This document shows, in pieces, positions 26,643-36,738 of a stretch of 64,000 nt of DNA. The stretch comes from Erythrobacter sp. YT30. Its GTDB lineage: Bacteria > Pseudomonadota > Alphaproteobacteria > Sphingomonadales > Sphingomonadaceae. The stretch covers positions 434,001 through 498,000 of the forward strand of contig NZ_LMAF01000001.1 in the NCBI RefSeq assembly GCF_001542875.1, read 5' to 3'. How positions within the stretch are numbered: the first letter of the stretch is position 1; every line of letters begins with the position of its first letter. A program made the position numbers and the translations under genes. The notes beneath the pieces were generated by a model that saw only the letters and a program-made list of their open reading frames with translations, was not told the DNA's origin and made no database searches.

Positions 26643-27698
26643 ATGACCAAGCCGTCCGATCTTCCTCCCATCACCGAACTAACAGAACGAGCGCGCGAAA
26701 TCTTTCGCCGTGTGGTTGAGGGATATATCGACAGCGGACTGCCAGTTGGGTCAAAGACTTTGGCAGCCGATGGCGCGCTCAATCTGTCGCCGGCATCAAT
26801 CCGGTCCGTCCTGGCCGATCTTGAAAGCCTCGGCCTTTTGGAGGCCCCTCATACAAGCGCAGGGCGTCAGCCGACCGATGCAGGTCTTCGCATTTTTGTT
26901 GATGGGATGATGCGAGTTGCAGAGCCTACCGATGATTTACGCGGACAGATTGAGGCGCGGCTCGATGCGGCGGGTCCGGTTGAAAAGGCTTTGGAGCAGG
27001 CAAGCGCTGTCCTTTCCGATCTATCGGGCGCGGCCGGCATGGTCCTTGTCCCCTCGCGCGAAGAAAAGCTCACTCAGTTTAGCCTCGTGCCGCTGAACGA
27101 AAGCACCGCGCTTGCCGTTCTTGTTGGCGAGAGTGGCGGTGTGGAGAACAGGGTCGTGGAAATCGACCCAACGCTGCCGCCATCGGCTCTGGAGCAGGCG
27201 AGCAATTACGTCACCGCGCGCCTGGCAGGGCGCACGCTTGCCGAGGCATCCAAGTCTATGCGGGCCGAAATCAGCGCAGGTGAGAGCCAGCTTGATGCGG
27301 CGAGCCGCGATCTTGTCGAACGCGGTCTTGCCGTTTGGAGCACCGATGCGAATGAACGCCCAGTCCTCATTGTGCGCGGTGCGGCGAACCTATTGGACGA
27401 AGCGGCAGTTGAGGATATCGAACGTGTCCGACTGCTGCTTGATGATCTGGAAAACAAGCAGTCGGTCGCAAGTCTTTTGGAAAGCGCACGCGGCGCGCGC
27501 GCTACACAAATTTACATTGGAAGTGAAAATAGGCTTTTTGGTCTTTCGGGTTCTTCCGTAATTGCTTCTCCTTACTATGACAGCGAAGAGAGAGTTGTGG
27601 GTGTATTGGGCGTCATCGGCCCCACTCGCTTGAATTATGCACGCGTCGTGCCCATGGTAGATTTAACGGCCAGAGCACTTGGCCGATTGATCAAATAA
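26643..27698 (+). CDS. hrcA: heat-inducible transcription repressor HrcA
   Basis: A 351-aa repressor with an N-terminal winged helix ([21 protein letters not shown], then VGSKTLA and [15 protein letters not shown]), and a C-terminal GAF-like dimer domain ending [17 protein letters not shown]. HrcA binds CIRCE operators, usually ahead of groESL in this class. No CIRCE pair is seen in the window, so its target here is probably elsewhere. grpE follows after 31 bp. Confidence 0.95.
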   Translation: MTKPSDLPPITELTERAREIFRRVVEGYIDSGLPVGSKTLAADGALNLSPASIRSVLADLESLGLLEAPHTSAGRQPTDAGLRIFVDGMMRVAEPTDDLRGQIEARLDAAGPVEKALEQASAVLSDLSGAAGMVLVPSREEKLTQFSLVPLNESTALAVLVGESGGVENRVVEIDPTLPPSALEQASNYVTARLAGRTLAEASKSMRAEISAGESQLDAASRDLVERGLAVWSTDANERPVLIVRGAANLLDEAAVEDIERVRLLLDDLENKQSVASLLESARGARATQIYIGSENRLFGLSGSSVIASPYYDSEERVVGVLGVIGPTRLNYARVVPMVDLTARALGRLIK

Positions 27699-27729
27699 CA
27701 CGATGTTTTAACCGGATCGCCAAGGCTTT

Positions 27730-28311
27730 ATGGAACAAACCGACAAACCTTCATGTGAGCCCGTTCCTGATGAGATTCAGGACGTGCCTGAGCAGTTTCT
27801 CGACAATGGAGACGAGGAAGCAGGGGAAGAAGAAAGCGTTGATGACGCGCTCGCCAGCCTGCGCGAAGATTTGGCAGCGGCTAAGCAGGATGTGCTGTAT
27901 GCCCGCGCCGAAACGCAGAATGTGCGCCGCCGCATGGAAAAAGACATTTCGGATGCGCGCAACTATGCAGCAACCAGCTTTGCCCGCGATATCTTGAGCG
28001 TGGCGGATAACCTTGCTCGTGCTGTCGATTCCATTCCTGACACTCTGCGCGAAGACGAGAAGATGAAAGGGCTGGTGACCGGTATCGAAGCGACCCAGCG
28101 CGAGCTTGAAAAGGTCTTCAAAGGCCACGGCATTGAGCGCGTCCCCGCAATGGGCCTGCCGCTTGATCCAAACCATCATCAGGCCATGATGGAAGTGCCC
28201 ACCGACGAACACGAGCCAGGCACCGTTATCCAGGAGATGCAGGCAGGCTGGACAATCAAGGACCGTCTTCTGCGTCCAGCCATGGTAGGTGTGGCGAAGA
28301 AGCCCGATTAA
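27730..28311 (+). CDS. grpE: nucleotide exchange factor GrpE
   Basis: A 193-aa cochaperone that releases ADP from DnaK. It has the acidic N-terminus, a long coiled coil (about 42-90, with RAETQNVRRRMEKD) and the C-terminal beta domain with PNHHQAMMEVP and GWTIKDRLLRPAMVGVAK. It is the second gene of the hrcA-grpE unit; AAGG precedes the ATG. Confidence 0.96.
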   Translation: MEQTDKPSCEPVPDEIQDVPEQFLDNGDEEAGEEESVDDALASLREDLAAAKQDVLYARAETQNVRRRMEKDISDARNYAATSFARDILSVADNLARAVDSIPDTLREDEKMKGLVTGIEATQRELEKVFKGHGIERVPAMGLPLDPNHHQAMMEVPTDEHEPGTVIQEMQAGWTIKDRLLRPAMVGVAKKPD

Positions 28312-28323
28312 GCGGCAGCGGTT

Positions 28324-28965
28324 TCAAAAATACCGCGAGAACGCTTCGTAGTCAGCTGTGTAGAATTTTTCGAGCTTCGCAATCTGCTTTGCTGTCAGCT
28401 CGCCGGGTGAAAGCTTTGGTCCGCCTGTTTGGAAGCGGCCGGCCTCGACTGTGTCGCCAACCACGGTTGAGACGTCTTCCAAGAACGCATCCATCTGATG
28501 AATGCCGTATACCGCGCTGTAGTAGGCTGGATCAGCGCCTGCGAAATCGACCATTGGCCTGCAATGCGATTTGATGATCGGGATTGCGAGATACTTCTCA
28601 AACCGGTCAATAAACTCCCCCAGATCGGGGGAGGGCGTGAGCCTTGAAAATCGTCCAAGCTTTTGAATGGCTTTGGGAGAGATGTCCTCATGGAAAACAA
28701 CTCGGTTGCTGTAAGCTGACAAGAACCTCTTAATCGGATCGCGCACCATTAAAAGGCGGCGATAATCGGCAATCTGGTGCTCGGGGAATTCTGTACGTAA
28801 TAGAGATGGATAGAAGCGGTGGACATGCCAGGCTTCGCCATTTGCGGTGAAGGGATTGAACGCAAATCCGTTCTCAACCTCGAACAGCATCCGCTTGATC
28901 GATGTGCAAGCGACCTTCGGGATCGCGGCATAGAAAAGCTTCTTGTTTTTGAGAACGACAGTCAT
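28324..28965 (-). CDS. sulfotransferase family 2 protein
   Basis: A 213-aa PAPS-dependent sulfotransferase-like protein. The 5'-phosphosulfate loop is IPKVACTSIKR near residue 15, and the 3'-phosphate motif is VRDPIKRFLSAYSNRV near residue 74. Family 2 members modify carbohydrates of exported polymers in both bacteria and eukaryotes. The acceptor is unknown. It lies convergent to grpE and opposite to the chaperone genes, together with a zincin-like gene and a PCuAC gene. Confidence 0.8.
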   Translation of the reverse strand: MTVVLKNKKLFYAAIPKVACTSIKRMLFEVENGFAFNPFTANGEAWHVHRFYPSLLRTEFPEHQIADYRRLLMVRDPIKRFLSAYSNRVVFHEDISPKAIQKLGRFSRLTPSPDLGEFIDRFEKYLAIPIIKSHCRPMVDFAGADPAYYSAVYGIHQMDAFLEDVSTVVGDTVEAGRFQTGGPKLSPGELTAKQIAKLEKFYTADYEAFSRYF

Positions 28966-28994
28966 CTGGACAATTCCGTTTATTGACCCCGCGT

Positions 28995-29453
28995 TTAACC
29001 TGCCGCCGCCCCAGGAAAGCGCACCAACACATCATAAGCGGCCTTGTCGGCAACACCTGCAACTTGAGCGCCACTACGAAGCCAAAAAGCGTGTTTTACG
29101 ATTTCTGCTTGTTGCTCAATTCCGTAAGCCGTGAAAGGCTGGCCGGGCTTTAACGTGTAATCATATCGACAGAATGGATGACGGTGCAGAACGAGATACC
29201 ATTTCCCGCGGTTTTGCGCCTGCCAGATGTGGGTCATTTCATGGATGAAGAACCCCTGCCGCATCAAATTCTCTGAGGCAAAGTCATCGCTGTAGGCGTT
29301 GCCTTTTGGATGAAAATGCATGTGGCCTTGCGGGGCCATGGTCACTTTGCGGGGCTGAAAGGGAAACCATTTGCGCCGTCTCATTTTGACGGGCGCATAA
29401 TCAATTGCATTGCCGAATATAGAACGCGCCAGCGCAACCTCGCCTGATGTCAA
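28995..29453 (-). CDS. zincin-like protein with HExxH (vgr-related family)
   Basis: A 152-aa protein with HEMTHIWQ at about residues 71-78, the metal-binding HExxH of zincins, with a following GKWY segment. Similar short proteins in sphingomonads carry the uninformative label vgr-related protein. No signal peptide is visible. Peptidase activity is possible but unproven; a third zinc ligand is not evident. It follows the PCuAC gene on the same strand. Confidence 0.65.
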   Translation of the reverse strand: MTSGEVALARSIFGNAIDYAPVKMRRRKWFPFQPRKVTMAPQGHMHFHPKGNAYSDDFASENLMRQGFFIHEMTHIWQAQNRGKWYLVLHRHPFCRYDYTLKPGQPFTAYGIEQQAEIVKHAFWLRSGAQVAGVADKAAYDVLVRFPGAAAG

Positions 29454-29521
29454 ATGCCGCTCTGACCCTACAGGTAAAGCGGGCCGAGCGGCATCAGTTT
29501 GGTTGGCAGATAGTGATGCGC

Positions 29522-30022
29522 TCAGCGTTCATCCCCGGCGGCTTTAACCTCGGCCTGGAATTTATGCTTGTCGCCGCCCGAGACTCTGATCGCCACCTCA
29601 ACCGTGCTGCCCGGCGTGATGCTTTCATCGAGGCCAAACGCCATTATGTGCTTCCCGCCCGGTTCGAATGAAACCGTTTCGCCTTGGCGCATTGCGACAG
29701 GGCCAGTCTCGCCCATTTGCATCTTGAATTCATATTCCATCGTGTCGTGAACTTCGGTTTTCTCCGCACCTTCAACTTCGGCTCCGCTGATCGATAGTCC
29801 CCGATCGCCAGTATAGGTAAGGTCGAAATATACAGCCGCGGGATTGCCCGAAACGGGAGGCAGCATCAGCCGGGCATTTTCAATCTCGATGCCCGGCACA
29901 ACACCTTCCGGTGCAGCTTCAACCGGCGCCTCGCTTTCGCAGGCTGCAAGTGCCATTGCCATGCCAGCTGCTAGCGCGCCGTAAACCAGTTTTATCTTTC
30001 CAAATCCCGTTGTATTCAACAC
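29522..30022 (-). CDS. copper chaperone PCu(A)C-domain lipoprotein
   Basis: A 166-aa protein with a signal sequence and lipobox LAAC (Cys28). The PCuAC copper site is spread as usual: VHDTM, MQM and then HIMAFGL. These proteins bring Cu(I) to cytochrome oxidase CuA or to other periplasmic targets. I chose the GTG at 30022 as start because AGAGGG lies just upstream and the signal peptide begins there; a longer frame to 30067 would run into the dnaK promoter region. Confidence 0.85.
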   Translation of the reverse strand: MLNTTGFGKIKLVYGALAAGMAMALAACESEAPVEAAPEGVVPGIEIENARLMLPPVSGNPAAVYFDLTYTGDRGLSISGAEVEGAEKTEVHDTMEYEFKMQMGETGPVAMRQGETVSFEPGGKHIMAFGLDESITPGSTVEVAIRVSGGDKHKFQAEVKAAGDER

Positions 30023-30070
30023 AGAAAACCCTCTGTTTGTGTCCCGGCATAGAACTAGAGGTGCCAATCT

Positions 30071-30098
30071 CTTGTGCCAAGAGAAAGCGCACCTATAT
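30071..30098 (+). promoter_or_regulatory. predicted RpoH (sigma-32) promoter of dnaK
   Basis: CTTG at 30071-30074, a 17-nt spacer and CCTATAT at 30092-30098 fit the alphaproteobacterial RpoH consensus CTTG-N16/17-CyTATnT. It is about 110 bp before the dnaK ATG and points toward it, leaving a roughly 100-nt leader. Confidence 0.65.
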
Positions 30099-30210
30099 CC
30101 CGCTCATGTTTTTCGTCGCTTGCGCAGTTTGCAAGCTTTGATCACCAGCAGGTGGCAAAGTCAATCTGTTGTCAATCGACACCTAAATATCTGTAATGGA
30201 TGGGGAAAGA

Positions 30211-32151
30211 ATGGCAAAAGTAATCGGTATCGACCTCGGCACCACCAACAGCTGTGTTGCTGTCATGGACGGGGGCAAACCCAAAGTCATCGAAAATTCC
30301 GAAGGCGCGCGCACGACGCCTTCGATTGTGGCGTTCACCAAGGATGAAGAGCGCCTGATCGGCCAGCCTGCAAAGCGTCAGGCTGTGACTAACCCTGATA
30401 ACACTTTGTTTGCGATCAAGCGTCTAATAGGTCGCCGGTTCGATGATCCGCTGACCAAGAAGGACATGGAGATCGTCCCTTATGACATCGTCAAAGGCAA
30501 GAATGGCGATGCATGGGTAAAGGCAGGCGGAGAAGAGTATTCGCCCAGCCAGATTTCCGCTTTCATCTTGCAAAAAATGAAAGAGACGGCGGAAAGCTAT
30601 CTCGGTGAAACGGTTGAACAGGCGGTTATCACTGTTCCAGCGTACTTCAACGATGCCCAGCGTCAGGCAACCAAGGACGCAGGTCAGATCGCAGGTCTTG
30701 AAGTTCTGCGCATCATCAATGAGCCAACCGCAGCTGCTCTCGCATACGGCATGGACAAGGATGACGGCAAAACCATCGCCGTATATGACCTTGGCGGCGG
30801 CACGTTCGACGTTTCGATCCTCGAGATCGGCGATGGCGTGTTCGAAGTGAAGTCGACCAATGGCGACACCTTCCTTGGCGGTGAAGATTTCGACAATGCG
30901 ATTGTTGAGCACCTCGCCGAAGCCTTCAAAAAGAAGGAAAACATGGATCTGAAGACCGACAAGCTGGCTCTTCAGCGTCTTAAGGAAGCAGCCGAAAAGG
31001 CGAAGATTGAGCTTTCCAGCTCGGCCACGACGGAAGTGAACCTGCCGTTCATTACCGCTCGCATGGAAGGTGGTTCGTCGACGCCGCTGCACTTGGTTGA
31101 AACGATCAGCCGTTCAGACCTTGAAAAGCTGGTGAGTGATCTGATCAACCGCACGCTTGAGCCTTGCAAGAAAGCTCTCACGGATGCTGGCATTTCGAAA
31201 GATCAGGTTGATGAGGTCATCCTTGTCGGCGGCATGACGCGCATGCCCAAGGTTCGCGAAGTGGTTGAAAACTTCTTCGGCGCGAAACCGCACACGGGCG
31301 TGAACCCTGACGAAGTCGTTGCGATGGGTGCTGCCATTCAGGCCGGCGTTCTGCAGGGAGATGTTAAGGACGTCCTGCTCCTCGACGTGACGCCATTGTC
31401 ACTCGGGATCGAAACGCTTGGCGGTGTCTTTACCCGCATGATCGATCGCAACACGACGATCCCAACGAAGAAGACGCAGACCTATTCGACTGCTGAAGAC
31501 AATCAGAACGCTGTGACGATCAAGGTCTTCCAAGGTGAGCGCGAAATGGCAGCTGATAACAAGCTGCTTGGCAACTTCGACCTGCTCGGCATTCCGCCAG
31601 CACCACGCGGTGTCCCGCAGATTGAAGTTACCTTCGATATCGATGCGAACGGTATCGTCAGCGTCTCTGCCAAGGACAAAGGCACCGGCAAAGAACAGAC
31701 GATCAAGATCCAGGCATCGGGCGGTCTTTCCGATTCTGACATCGATCAGATGGTTCAGGACGCTGAGAAATTCGCCGAAGAAGACAAGAAACGCCGCGAA
31801 AGCGCCGAAGCGCGCAATCAGGCCGACAGCCTTGTCCACGCAACTGAAAAGCAGCTTGAAGAACATGGCGATGCGATCGACGCTGAAACCAAGTCTTCGG
31901 TTGAAACCGCTCTTGCCGAAACCAAGACCGCTCTCGAAGGCGACGATGCCGAAGAGATCAACGCCAAGGCTCAGGCCCTGACGCAAGCGGCTATGGAGAT
32001 GGGCAAGCAGATTTACGAGAAAGAGCAGGCATCAGCCAGCGCCGAAGCGGACGCATCAGGTGCAACTGAAGAAGCGGCTCCGGAAGCAGCAGAAGACGAC
32101 GATGTCGTTGATGCGGAATTCTCCGAAGTAGACGAAGACAACAAGGGCTGA
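30211..32151 (+). CDS. dnaK: molecular chaperone DnaK (Hsp70)
   Basis: A 646-aa Hsp70 with an ATPase domain ([10 protein letters not shown] at the start, [13 protein letters not shown], the [10 protein letters not shown] loop) and a substrate-binding domain, ending in the acidic [15 protein letters not shown] tail. It refolds proteins with DnaJ and GrpE. The ATG at 30211 follows GGGGAAAG; an ATG at 30196 is also in frame but lacks a site. A predicted RpoH promoter lies upstream, and a long hairpin separates it from dnaJ. Confidence 0.98.
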   Translation: MAKVIGIDLGTTNSCVAVMDGGKPKVIENSEGARTTPSIVAFTKDEERLIGQPAKRQAVTNPDNTLFAIKRLIGRRFDDPLTKKDMEIVPYDIVKGKNGDAWVKAGGEEYSPSQISAFILQKMKETAESYLGETVEQAVITVPAYFNDAQRQATKDAGQIAGLEVLRIINEPTAAALAYGMDKDDGKTIAVYDLGGGTFDVSILEIGDGVFEVKSTNGDTFLGGEDFDNAIVEHLAEAFKKKENMDLKTDKLALQRLKEAAEKAKIELSSSATTEVNLPFITARMEGGSSTPLHLVETISRSDLEKLVSDLINRTLEPCKKALTDAGISKDQVDEVILVGGMTRMPKVREVVENFFGAKPHTGVNPDEVVAMGAAIQAGVLQGDVKDVLLLDVTPLSLGIETLGGVFTRMIDRNTTIPTKKTQTYSTAEDNQNAVTIKVFQGEREMAADNKLLGNFDLLGIPPAPRGVPQIEVTFDIDANGIVSVSAKDKGTGKEQTIKIQASGGLSDSDIDQMVQDAEKFAEEDKKRRESAEARNQADSLVHATEKQLEEHGDAIDAETKSSVETALAETKTALEGDDAEEINAKAQALTQAAMEMGKQIYEKEQASASAEADASGATEEAAPEAAEDDDVVDAEFSEVDEDNKG

Positions 32152-32171
32152 TCCCCTTATGACAAGCCTGA

Positions 32172-32216
32172 CGGGAGGGGATCGCGGCGCGCCAAGCGCC
32201 CGCGATCCGGCTCCCG
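32172..32216 (+). promoter_or_regulatory. large hairpin in the dnaK-dnaJ intergenic space
   Basis: An inner 9-bp stem (GGATCGCGG at 32179-32187, CCGCGATCC at 32200-32208) is extended by an outer CGGGAG/CTCCCG stem (32172-32177 and 32211-32216). No T-run follows, so it is not a classic terminator. It may attenuate read-through or stabilise the dnaK mRNA 3' end so that DnaK is made in excess of DnaJ. Confidence 0.7.
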
Positions 32217-32239
32217 CTCGCTTCATGGGATAGGTGCCG

Positions 32240-33376
32240 ATGGCTCAGACCGCTTCAGATTATTACGATACGCTTGGTGTGGCCCGCGATGCCGATGGGC
32301 CAGCGATCAAGGGTGCTTATCGTAAACTGGCGATGAAGTATCATCCGGACAAAAACCCGGATGACACGTCAGCCGAAGCTAAATTCAAGCAGATCAACGA
32401 GGCATACGATTGTCTCAAAGATCCGCAAAAGCGCGCAGCCTATGATCGCTTTGGCCATGAGGCTTTCCAGCAAGGCATGAATGGCGGCGGCGGTGGCCGA
32501 GGCCCCGGTGCTGGCGACTTTGCCGATATCGGCGACATCTTCGAAACGATTTTCGGAGGCGCATTTGGCGGAGGCGGCGCGGCACGTCAGCAAAACCGAC
32601 GCGGTGCGGATTTGCGCTATGACATGCAGATCACGCTCGAAGAAGCCTTCCACGGCAAATCGACCGAGATCGAGATCGAGGTTTCGCAAAGCTGTGACAC
32701 TTGCGATGGATCGGGCGCAACGCCTGGCACTGGCGAGCGCACATGCAATTTGTGTCATGGACGCGGCACCGTTCGCGCAAAACAAGGCCTGTTCGTCGTA
32801 GAACGATCCTGTCCAACCTGTAGCGGGCGCGGCGTTGTCATTGAAAACCCGTGTGCGGTGTGCCGCGGGGAAGGGCGTGTCGATCGGCCGCAGGCGTTAG
32901 AAGTGGAGATTCCACCGGGCGTCGACACGGGCACGCGCATCCGTCTTGCGAACAAAGGCGAGGCGGGCGCTCGCGGTGCGCCTCCGGGTGATCTTTATAT
33001 TTTCATCCACGTGGCTCAGCACAATCTGTTCGAACGCGAAGGCACCACTTTGGCCGCTCGCATTCCTGTTAGCTTCACAACTGCAGCTCTGGGCGGAACC
33101 GTTGAATTCCCGGATATGGACGGTAGCACTAACAAGATCGAAATTCCGGTCGGCATTCAATCGGGCAAGCAATTGCGTGTTCGCGGGGCCGGCATGCCAG
33201 TCCTTCAAGGACGCGGTCGCGGCGATCTGGTGGTGGAGATCGCGGTTGAGACACCGACGAAACTCAGCCGCAAGCAAAAAGAAATTCTCGAGCAGTTCCG
33301 CGAAACCGAAACCGGTGATGAATGCCCCGAAAGCAAAGGCTTCTTCTCAAAATTGAAAGACGCGTTCGGGACGTAA
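32240..33376 (+). CDS. dnaJ: molecular chaperone DnaJ (Hsp40)
   Basis: A 378-aa type I Hsp40: J domain with HPD (KYHPDKNP), a Gly/Phe-rich linker ([13 protein letters not shown]), four CxxCxGxG zinc repeats, and a C-terminal substrate domain ([21 protein letters not shown]). ATG 32240 is chosen for spacing to GGGATAGG; a GTG at 32234 adds two residues. Confidence 0.97.
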   Translation: MAQTASDYYDTLGVARDADGPAIKGAYRKLAMKYHPDKNPDDTSAEAKFKQINEAYDCLKDPQKRAAYDRFGHEAFQQGMNGGGGGRGPGAGDFADIGDIFETIFGGAFGGGGAARQQNRRGADLRYDMQITLEEAFHGKSTEIEIEVSQSCDTCDGSGATPGTGERTCNLCHGRGTVRAKQGLFVVERSCPTCSGRGVVIENPCAVCRGEGRVDRPQALEVEIPPGVDTGTRIRLANKGEAGARGAPPGDLYIFIHVAQHNLFEREGTTLAARIPVSFTTAALGGTVEFPDMDGSTNKIEIPVGIQSGKQLRVRGAGMPVLQGRGRGDLVVEIAVETPTKLSRKQKEILEQFRETETGDECPESKGFFSKLKDAFGT

Positions 33377-33441
33377 ACTCGCTTTTGCTCGACACCGCTG
33401 ACGCCCAAGCTTAAGCATTCTCTTCAACGGGAGAGAGACTT

Positions 33442-34335
33442 ATGCTTAGGATTGCAGCCCTCGCGCTTGCCACCACCGTCATAACGCTGCCCTGTGCAGC
33501 CATCGCTCAACGAAATCTCGACGACGTAGAAGTCACCTCAGAGGAAGTGGCACCGGGTGTGGCCGTTCTGTTTGGCGCGGGCGGAAACATCGGGGTTAGC
33601 CATGGCGAAGATGCGACCGTCATCATCGATGATCAATTCGCTCCGCTGTCTGGCAAGATTGAAGCTGCAATTGCCGAGCTCGGTGCAACGCCTGTCAAAT
33701 ACGTGATCAACACGCATTGGCATTTCGATCACACGGGCGGCAACGAACACTTCGGCAAAACCGGAGCGACCATCTTCGCGCATGACAACGTGCGTGTTCG
33801 TATGGCGAGCGGGGGTGAGGCCGCGGGCAATGTGACCCCTCCTGCACCAAAAGAAGCTCTGCCGATCGTTACCTATGGGCAGGGGCTGCGTATGCATCTC
33901 AATGGGGACACGATGAACCTGATGTTCCTGGGTGGTGGGCATACCGATGGCGACAGCGTCGTGATCTGGGAAGAAAAGAACGTGGTTCACATGGGTGATC
34001 TCTATTTCAAGATACCCGGCTATCCCTTCATCGACGTCAAATCCGGAGGCAGCGTCTACAATGCCATGCAATCACTCGATCTGGTGATCGGAATGATTGA
34101 CGATGAAACGGCAGTCATTCCCGGTCATGGGCCCATGTCTGACAAGGCGGAGTTGATCGCGTATCGAGCGATGATCGGCGAGGCTGTATCGCGAGTGGAT
34201 GCGATGGCTGATGAAGGCGCAACGCTGGAGGAAATCCTGTCAGAACAGGTCTTGTCCGATTTTGACAGGGGCGAGGGCGGATTTATCGATGCAGACGCGT
34301 TCGTCACCGCGATCTGGAACAGCGCAGAACGCTAG
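33442..34335 (+). CDS. exported metallo-beta-lactamase fold hydrolase
   Basis: A 297-aa protein with a signal peptide ending CAAIAQ. The zinc site HWHFDH (His92, His94, Asp96, His97) is intact, with later GGGHTDGD and IPGHG motifs that supply His and Asp ligands. This branch (NTHWHFDHTGGN) is common in Sphingomonadales and sits among subclass B-like and quinoprotein relay-type hydrolases. Antibiotic resistance cannot be inferred. GGGAGAGAG precedes the ATG. It may be read through from dnaJ after 65 bp. Confidence 0.8.
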   Translation: MLRIAALALATTVITLPCAAIAQRNLDDVEVTSEEVAPGVAVLFGAGGNIGVSHGEDATVIIDDQFAPLSGKIEAAIAELGATPVKYVINTHWHFDHTGGNEHFGKTGATIFAHDNVRVRMASGGEAAGNVTPPAPKEALPIVTYGQGLRMHLNGDTMNLMFLGGGHTDGDSVVIWEEKNVVHMGDLYFKIPGYPFIDVKSGGSVYNAMQSLDLVIGMIDDETAVIPGHGPMSDKAELIAYRAMIGEAVSRVDAMADEGATLEEILSEQVLSDFDRGEGGFIDADAFVTAIWNSAER

Positions 34336-34348
34336 CGCAAGCACTCAG

Positions 34349-36667
34349 TCAGCTGAACTTGGCGAGAACCTCGGCCTTGAGCGTGTCGAGAAGCCCTTTT
34401 TGACATCTACCGGCCTGCGCTTCTTCATCAAGGATCGCGAGGAAAGCATCGCGCTTGGCGTTGCGGATAACCGCTTCGTCTACGGTGTCTTCGACGGTTG
34501 AGCACACCAGGTCGATCATCCGTTCGGCCCCGTGCAACCTGCCCCACAGGTAATCGTTTTCGCGATAGGCGCGGCTGAAGAACGCGCCGAAATTATAGAA
34601 CTCAATCCCTCGCAATGTGTCTTGCGTGCCCCCTTCGCGGATCGAGCGCGCGTCATCGGGTGATATGCGATCGACTTTGACAGGATTGTATTCAACTAAG
34701 CGATCGCTCTGAAGCAATGGCAATGTCGCAACATCGTAGAATGGGAAGCCTAGATAGGTAAGGAGCATGCGCCGCTTCAAATTGCGCGGCATCTCTTCAA
34801 GAGCCGTGGTCAAAATTCTCTCAACGGCAGGATCGACTTCCTCGAGCGCGACTTGCTCCGCCAGACAGTCAATAAGCGCGCCTGGATCTGTAAGCGAATT
34901 TGACGCCGCTATTTGCACGTCTCTGCTCGCAACCATGTTGGCTTCCGCAATTTGATATAGTTGGAGCGCTTCGTAAATATGGCTGCGCGCCAGATCGAGC
35001 GCGTAGTCCGGGATTTCCGGGTCGGTCTCCCAGTCGCGCGCAAGGCGACGAGCGAGCAATTGCAGGCGGCGAATGCGAAACCGCGTATCATGATTGCGGA
35101 AAAAGGTGATTGCAGCCTCGCTCGCGCCACCTGCTGTATCAAACAGGTCTTCCAGTCCGCGGTGCTGCAATTCGGTGCGGATTGCCTGGCTGACCCGGTC
35201 GCAGTCGGGCAAATTCAGTTCGGGCGCTGCCTTGAAAGCGATCTCCGCCATATGCTCGATAATACCAGTGAACTTTATCTGAGCGTATGCACTGAAAGCG
35301 TATCCGGCTCTATCGACGGCCGCCTGATGTGCCTTTGCTCGCCAATTGGCGAGGCGTTTTGAGGTGGGGTGATTGAGGAAGAACGTACGGCCAAACAGCC
35401 TTTCAACAACGCGATCAATTTCTGGGCGGAGGCCCTTCACAATGCCCGTCAGCCGCGCAGCGTGACGCGACTTTTGTTCAATTCTTTCCAGATCGTCCCG
35501 AATCGGCTGCTCTCGTGGGATTGTGGAAAGCGAGCCAAAAATGGCGCCGAAAAAGCCGATCGGATCTGTTGGGCTGGTGCCTGCCGCCGGGCTGCGATCC
35601 GGGCGGGGGTCGATATAGACAAAGCGTCGGTCCACTTCGCGCTGTGATGGTCTGCTGTCGAGCGCCTCCAGCGCCGCTCCAAATGGCGCATTCACCAGAA
35701 CAGCGCCGTCAATGAGAGCCACCTCATCGAGCGTCCCTTCGCGCGAATGCACCGGCATTACCCGGTTGAGGAAAGCCTCGCGCGTTTCCCATCCCTCTGC
35801 GTTTTCTCCTGCAAGCCGATCAATCTCGGCAAGCCTAAGCGGCGGAAAAGCTCCGGGAAAACTTGCCGTTGCGCGCGCTGCCAAAACCAATTCGAGAGGA
35901 TCAGCGAGCGCAGTGCCTGCTTGTTTTCCGACCCTCTTCTGGAAGGCGATTGGCATGCGATGTTCGGTTTCTTCAACAACGTCGGGCGAATTCAATCGCA
36001 GCAATTCTGTGTGTCCGCGAAAATCGGTGGCTGTGACGAACAGATCGACGGGGTGGCCGGGAGGCAGCAGCGGTGTTTCAGCAGGTGCAGCCGCCATGCT
36101 TTCAAACGCTTCGAACAGCATGGATGAAAACCTATCGCCCGAAAATGGTGGGCTGAACCAGCGGCCGCGCACAAGGCGTGACACCTTGTGTCGAACCTCC
36201 GCGCGGGTTTCGGGCGAGACTGTTTCGCTGACCACATTGCCGGGGCGCTTTAAGAACCAGTCCGCAATCGGCTGCGCCCAGATTTTGGCATAGCGCCACA
36301 TGGGCTCCGCTTCGGGATCTGTCAGCTCGCTAACATCTGCATTGACGAGCCACAAATCGGTCAGCGGCTCGAGCGAAAAGCCCGAATGAAGGGCATGCGC
36401 AAGGAAGACTGCATTGATCCCGCCCGCACTTGCGCCGGTAAGGATATCAGGCAGGACGCGCAGCTTCAGCTCATTTTGTGCTTCGATCGTCTGAAACAGC
36501 TCGCAGTAGACACCAGCAACGCCGTCCAGCTCGCCATTGCCATTTTCATGATAAGCCCGGCTTGCTCGCGCGAGGTGCCACACCTCTTTTGTGATGCCGT
36601 GCATGTAAACGGCCAGGCTCACCCCGCCATAGCACACCAGAGCAAGCCTGAGTTCCTTCTGCCGCAT
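34349..36667 (-). CDS. patatin-like phospholipase with DUF3376 region
   Basis: About 772 aa. The N-terminal patatin domain has the nucleophile elbow GASAG (78-82, Ser80) and the catalytic Asp in DGAVLVNAPF, plus a glycine-rich CYGGVSL oxyanion segment. The long C-terminal part with FRNHDTRFRIRR corresponds to the DUF3376 extension seen in actinobacterial and sphingomonad patatins. Lipid acyl hydrolase activity is expected, with substrate unknown. ATG 36667 is preferred to 36703 since conserved sequence starts MRQKELRLAL. No signal peptide; divergent from radA. Confidence 0.85.
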   Translation of the reverse strand: MRQKELRLALVCYGGVSLAVYMHGITKEVWHLARASRAYHENGNGELDGVAGVYCELFQTIEAQNELKLRVLPDILTGASAGGINAVFLAHALHSGFSLEPLTDLWLVNADVSELTDPEAEPMWRYAKIWAQPIADWFLKRPGNVVSETVSPETRAEVRHKVSRLVRGRWFSPPFSGDRFSSMLFEAFESMAAAPAETPLLPPGHPVDLFVTATDFRGHTELLRLNSPDVVEETEHRMPIAFQKRVGKQAGTALADPLELVLAARATASFPGAFPPLRLAEIDRLAGENAEGWETREAFLNRVMPVHSREGTLDEVALIDGAVLVNAPFGAALEALDSRPSQREVDRRFVYIDPRPDRSPAAGTSPTDPIGFFGAIFGSLSTIPREQPIRDDLERIEQKSRHAARLTGIVKGLRPEIDRVVERLFGRTFFLNHPTSKRLANWRAKAHQAAVDRAGYAFSAYAQIKFTGIIEHMAEIAFKAAPELNLPDCDRVSQAIRTELQHRGLEDLFDTAGGASEAAITFFRNHDTRFRIRRLQLLARRLARDWETDPEIPDYALDLARSHIYEALQLYQIAEANMVASRDVQIAASNSLTDPGALIDCLAEQVALEEVDPAVERILTTALEEMPRNLKRRMLLTYLGFPFYDVATLPLLQSDRLVEYNPVKVDRISPDDARSIREGGTQDTLRGIEFYNFGAFFSRAYRENDYLWGRLHGAERMIDLVCSTVEDTVDEAVIRNAKRDAFLAILDEEAQAGRCQKGLLDTLKAEVLAKFS

Positions 36668-36738
36668 TACCAACCTGTAAGGGGAAAGCCGCCTGTGATG
36701 CAATTGCGTTCACACTCTGTTCTCGCTAGGGGCTGTGC

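Noticed and set aside
30424..31092. Minus-strand open frame (222 codons) inside dnaK
   Set aside because: Arises from the codon pattern of dnaK on the opposite strand; no independent support.
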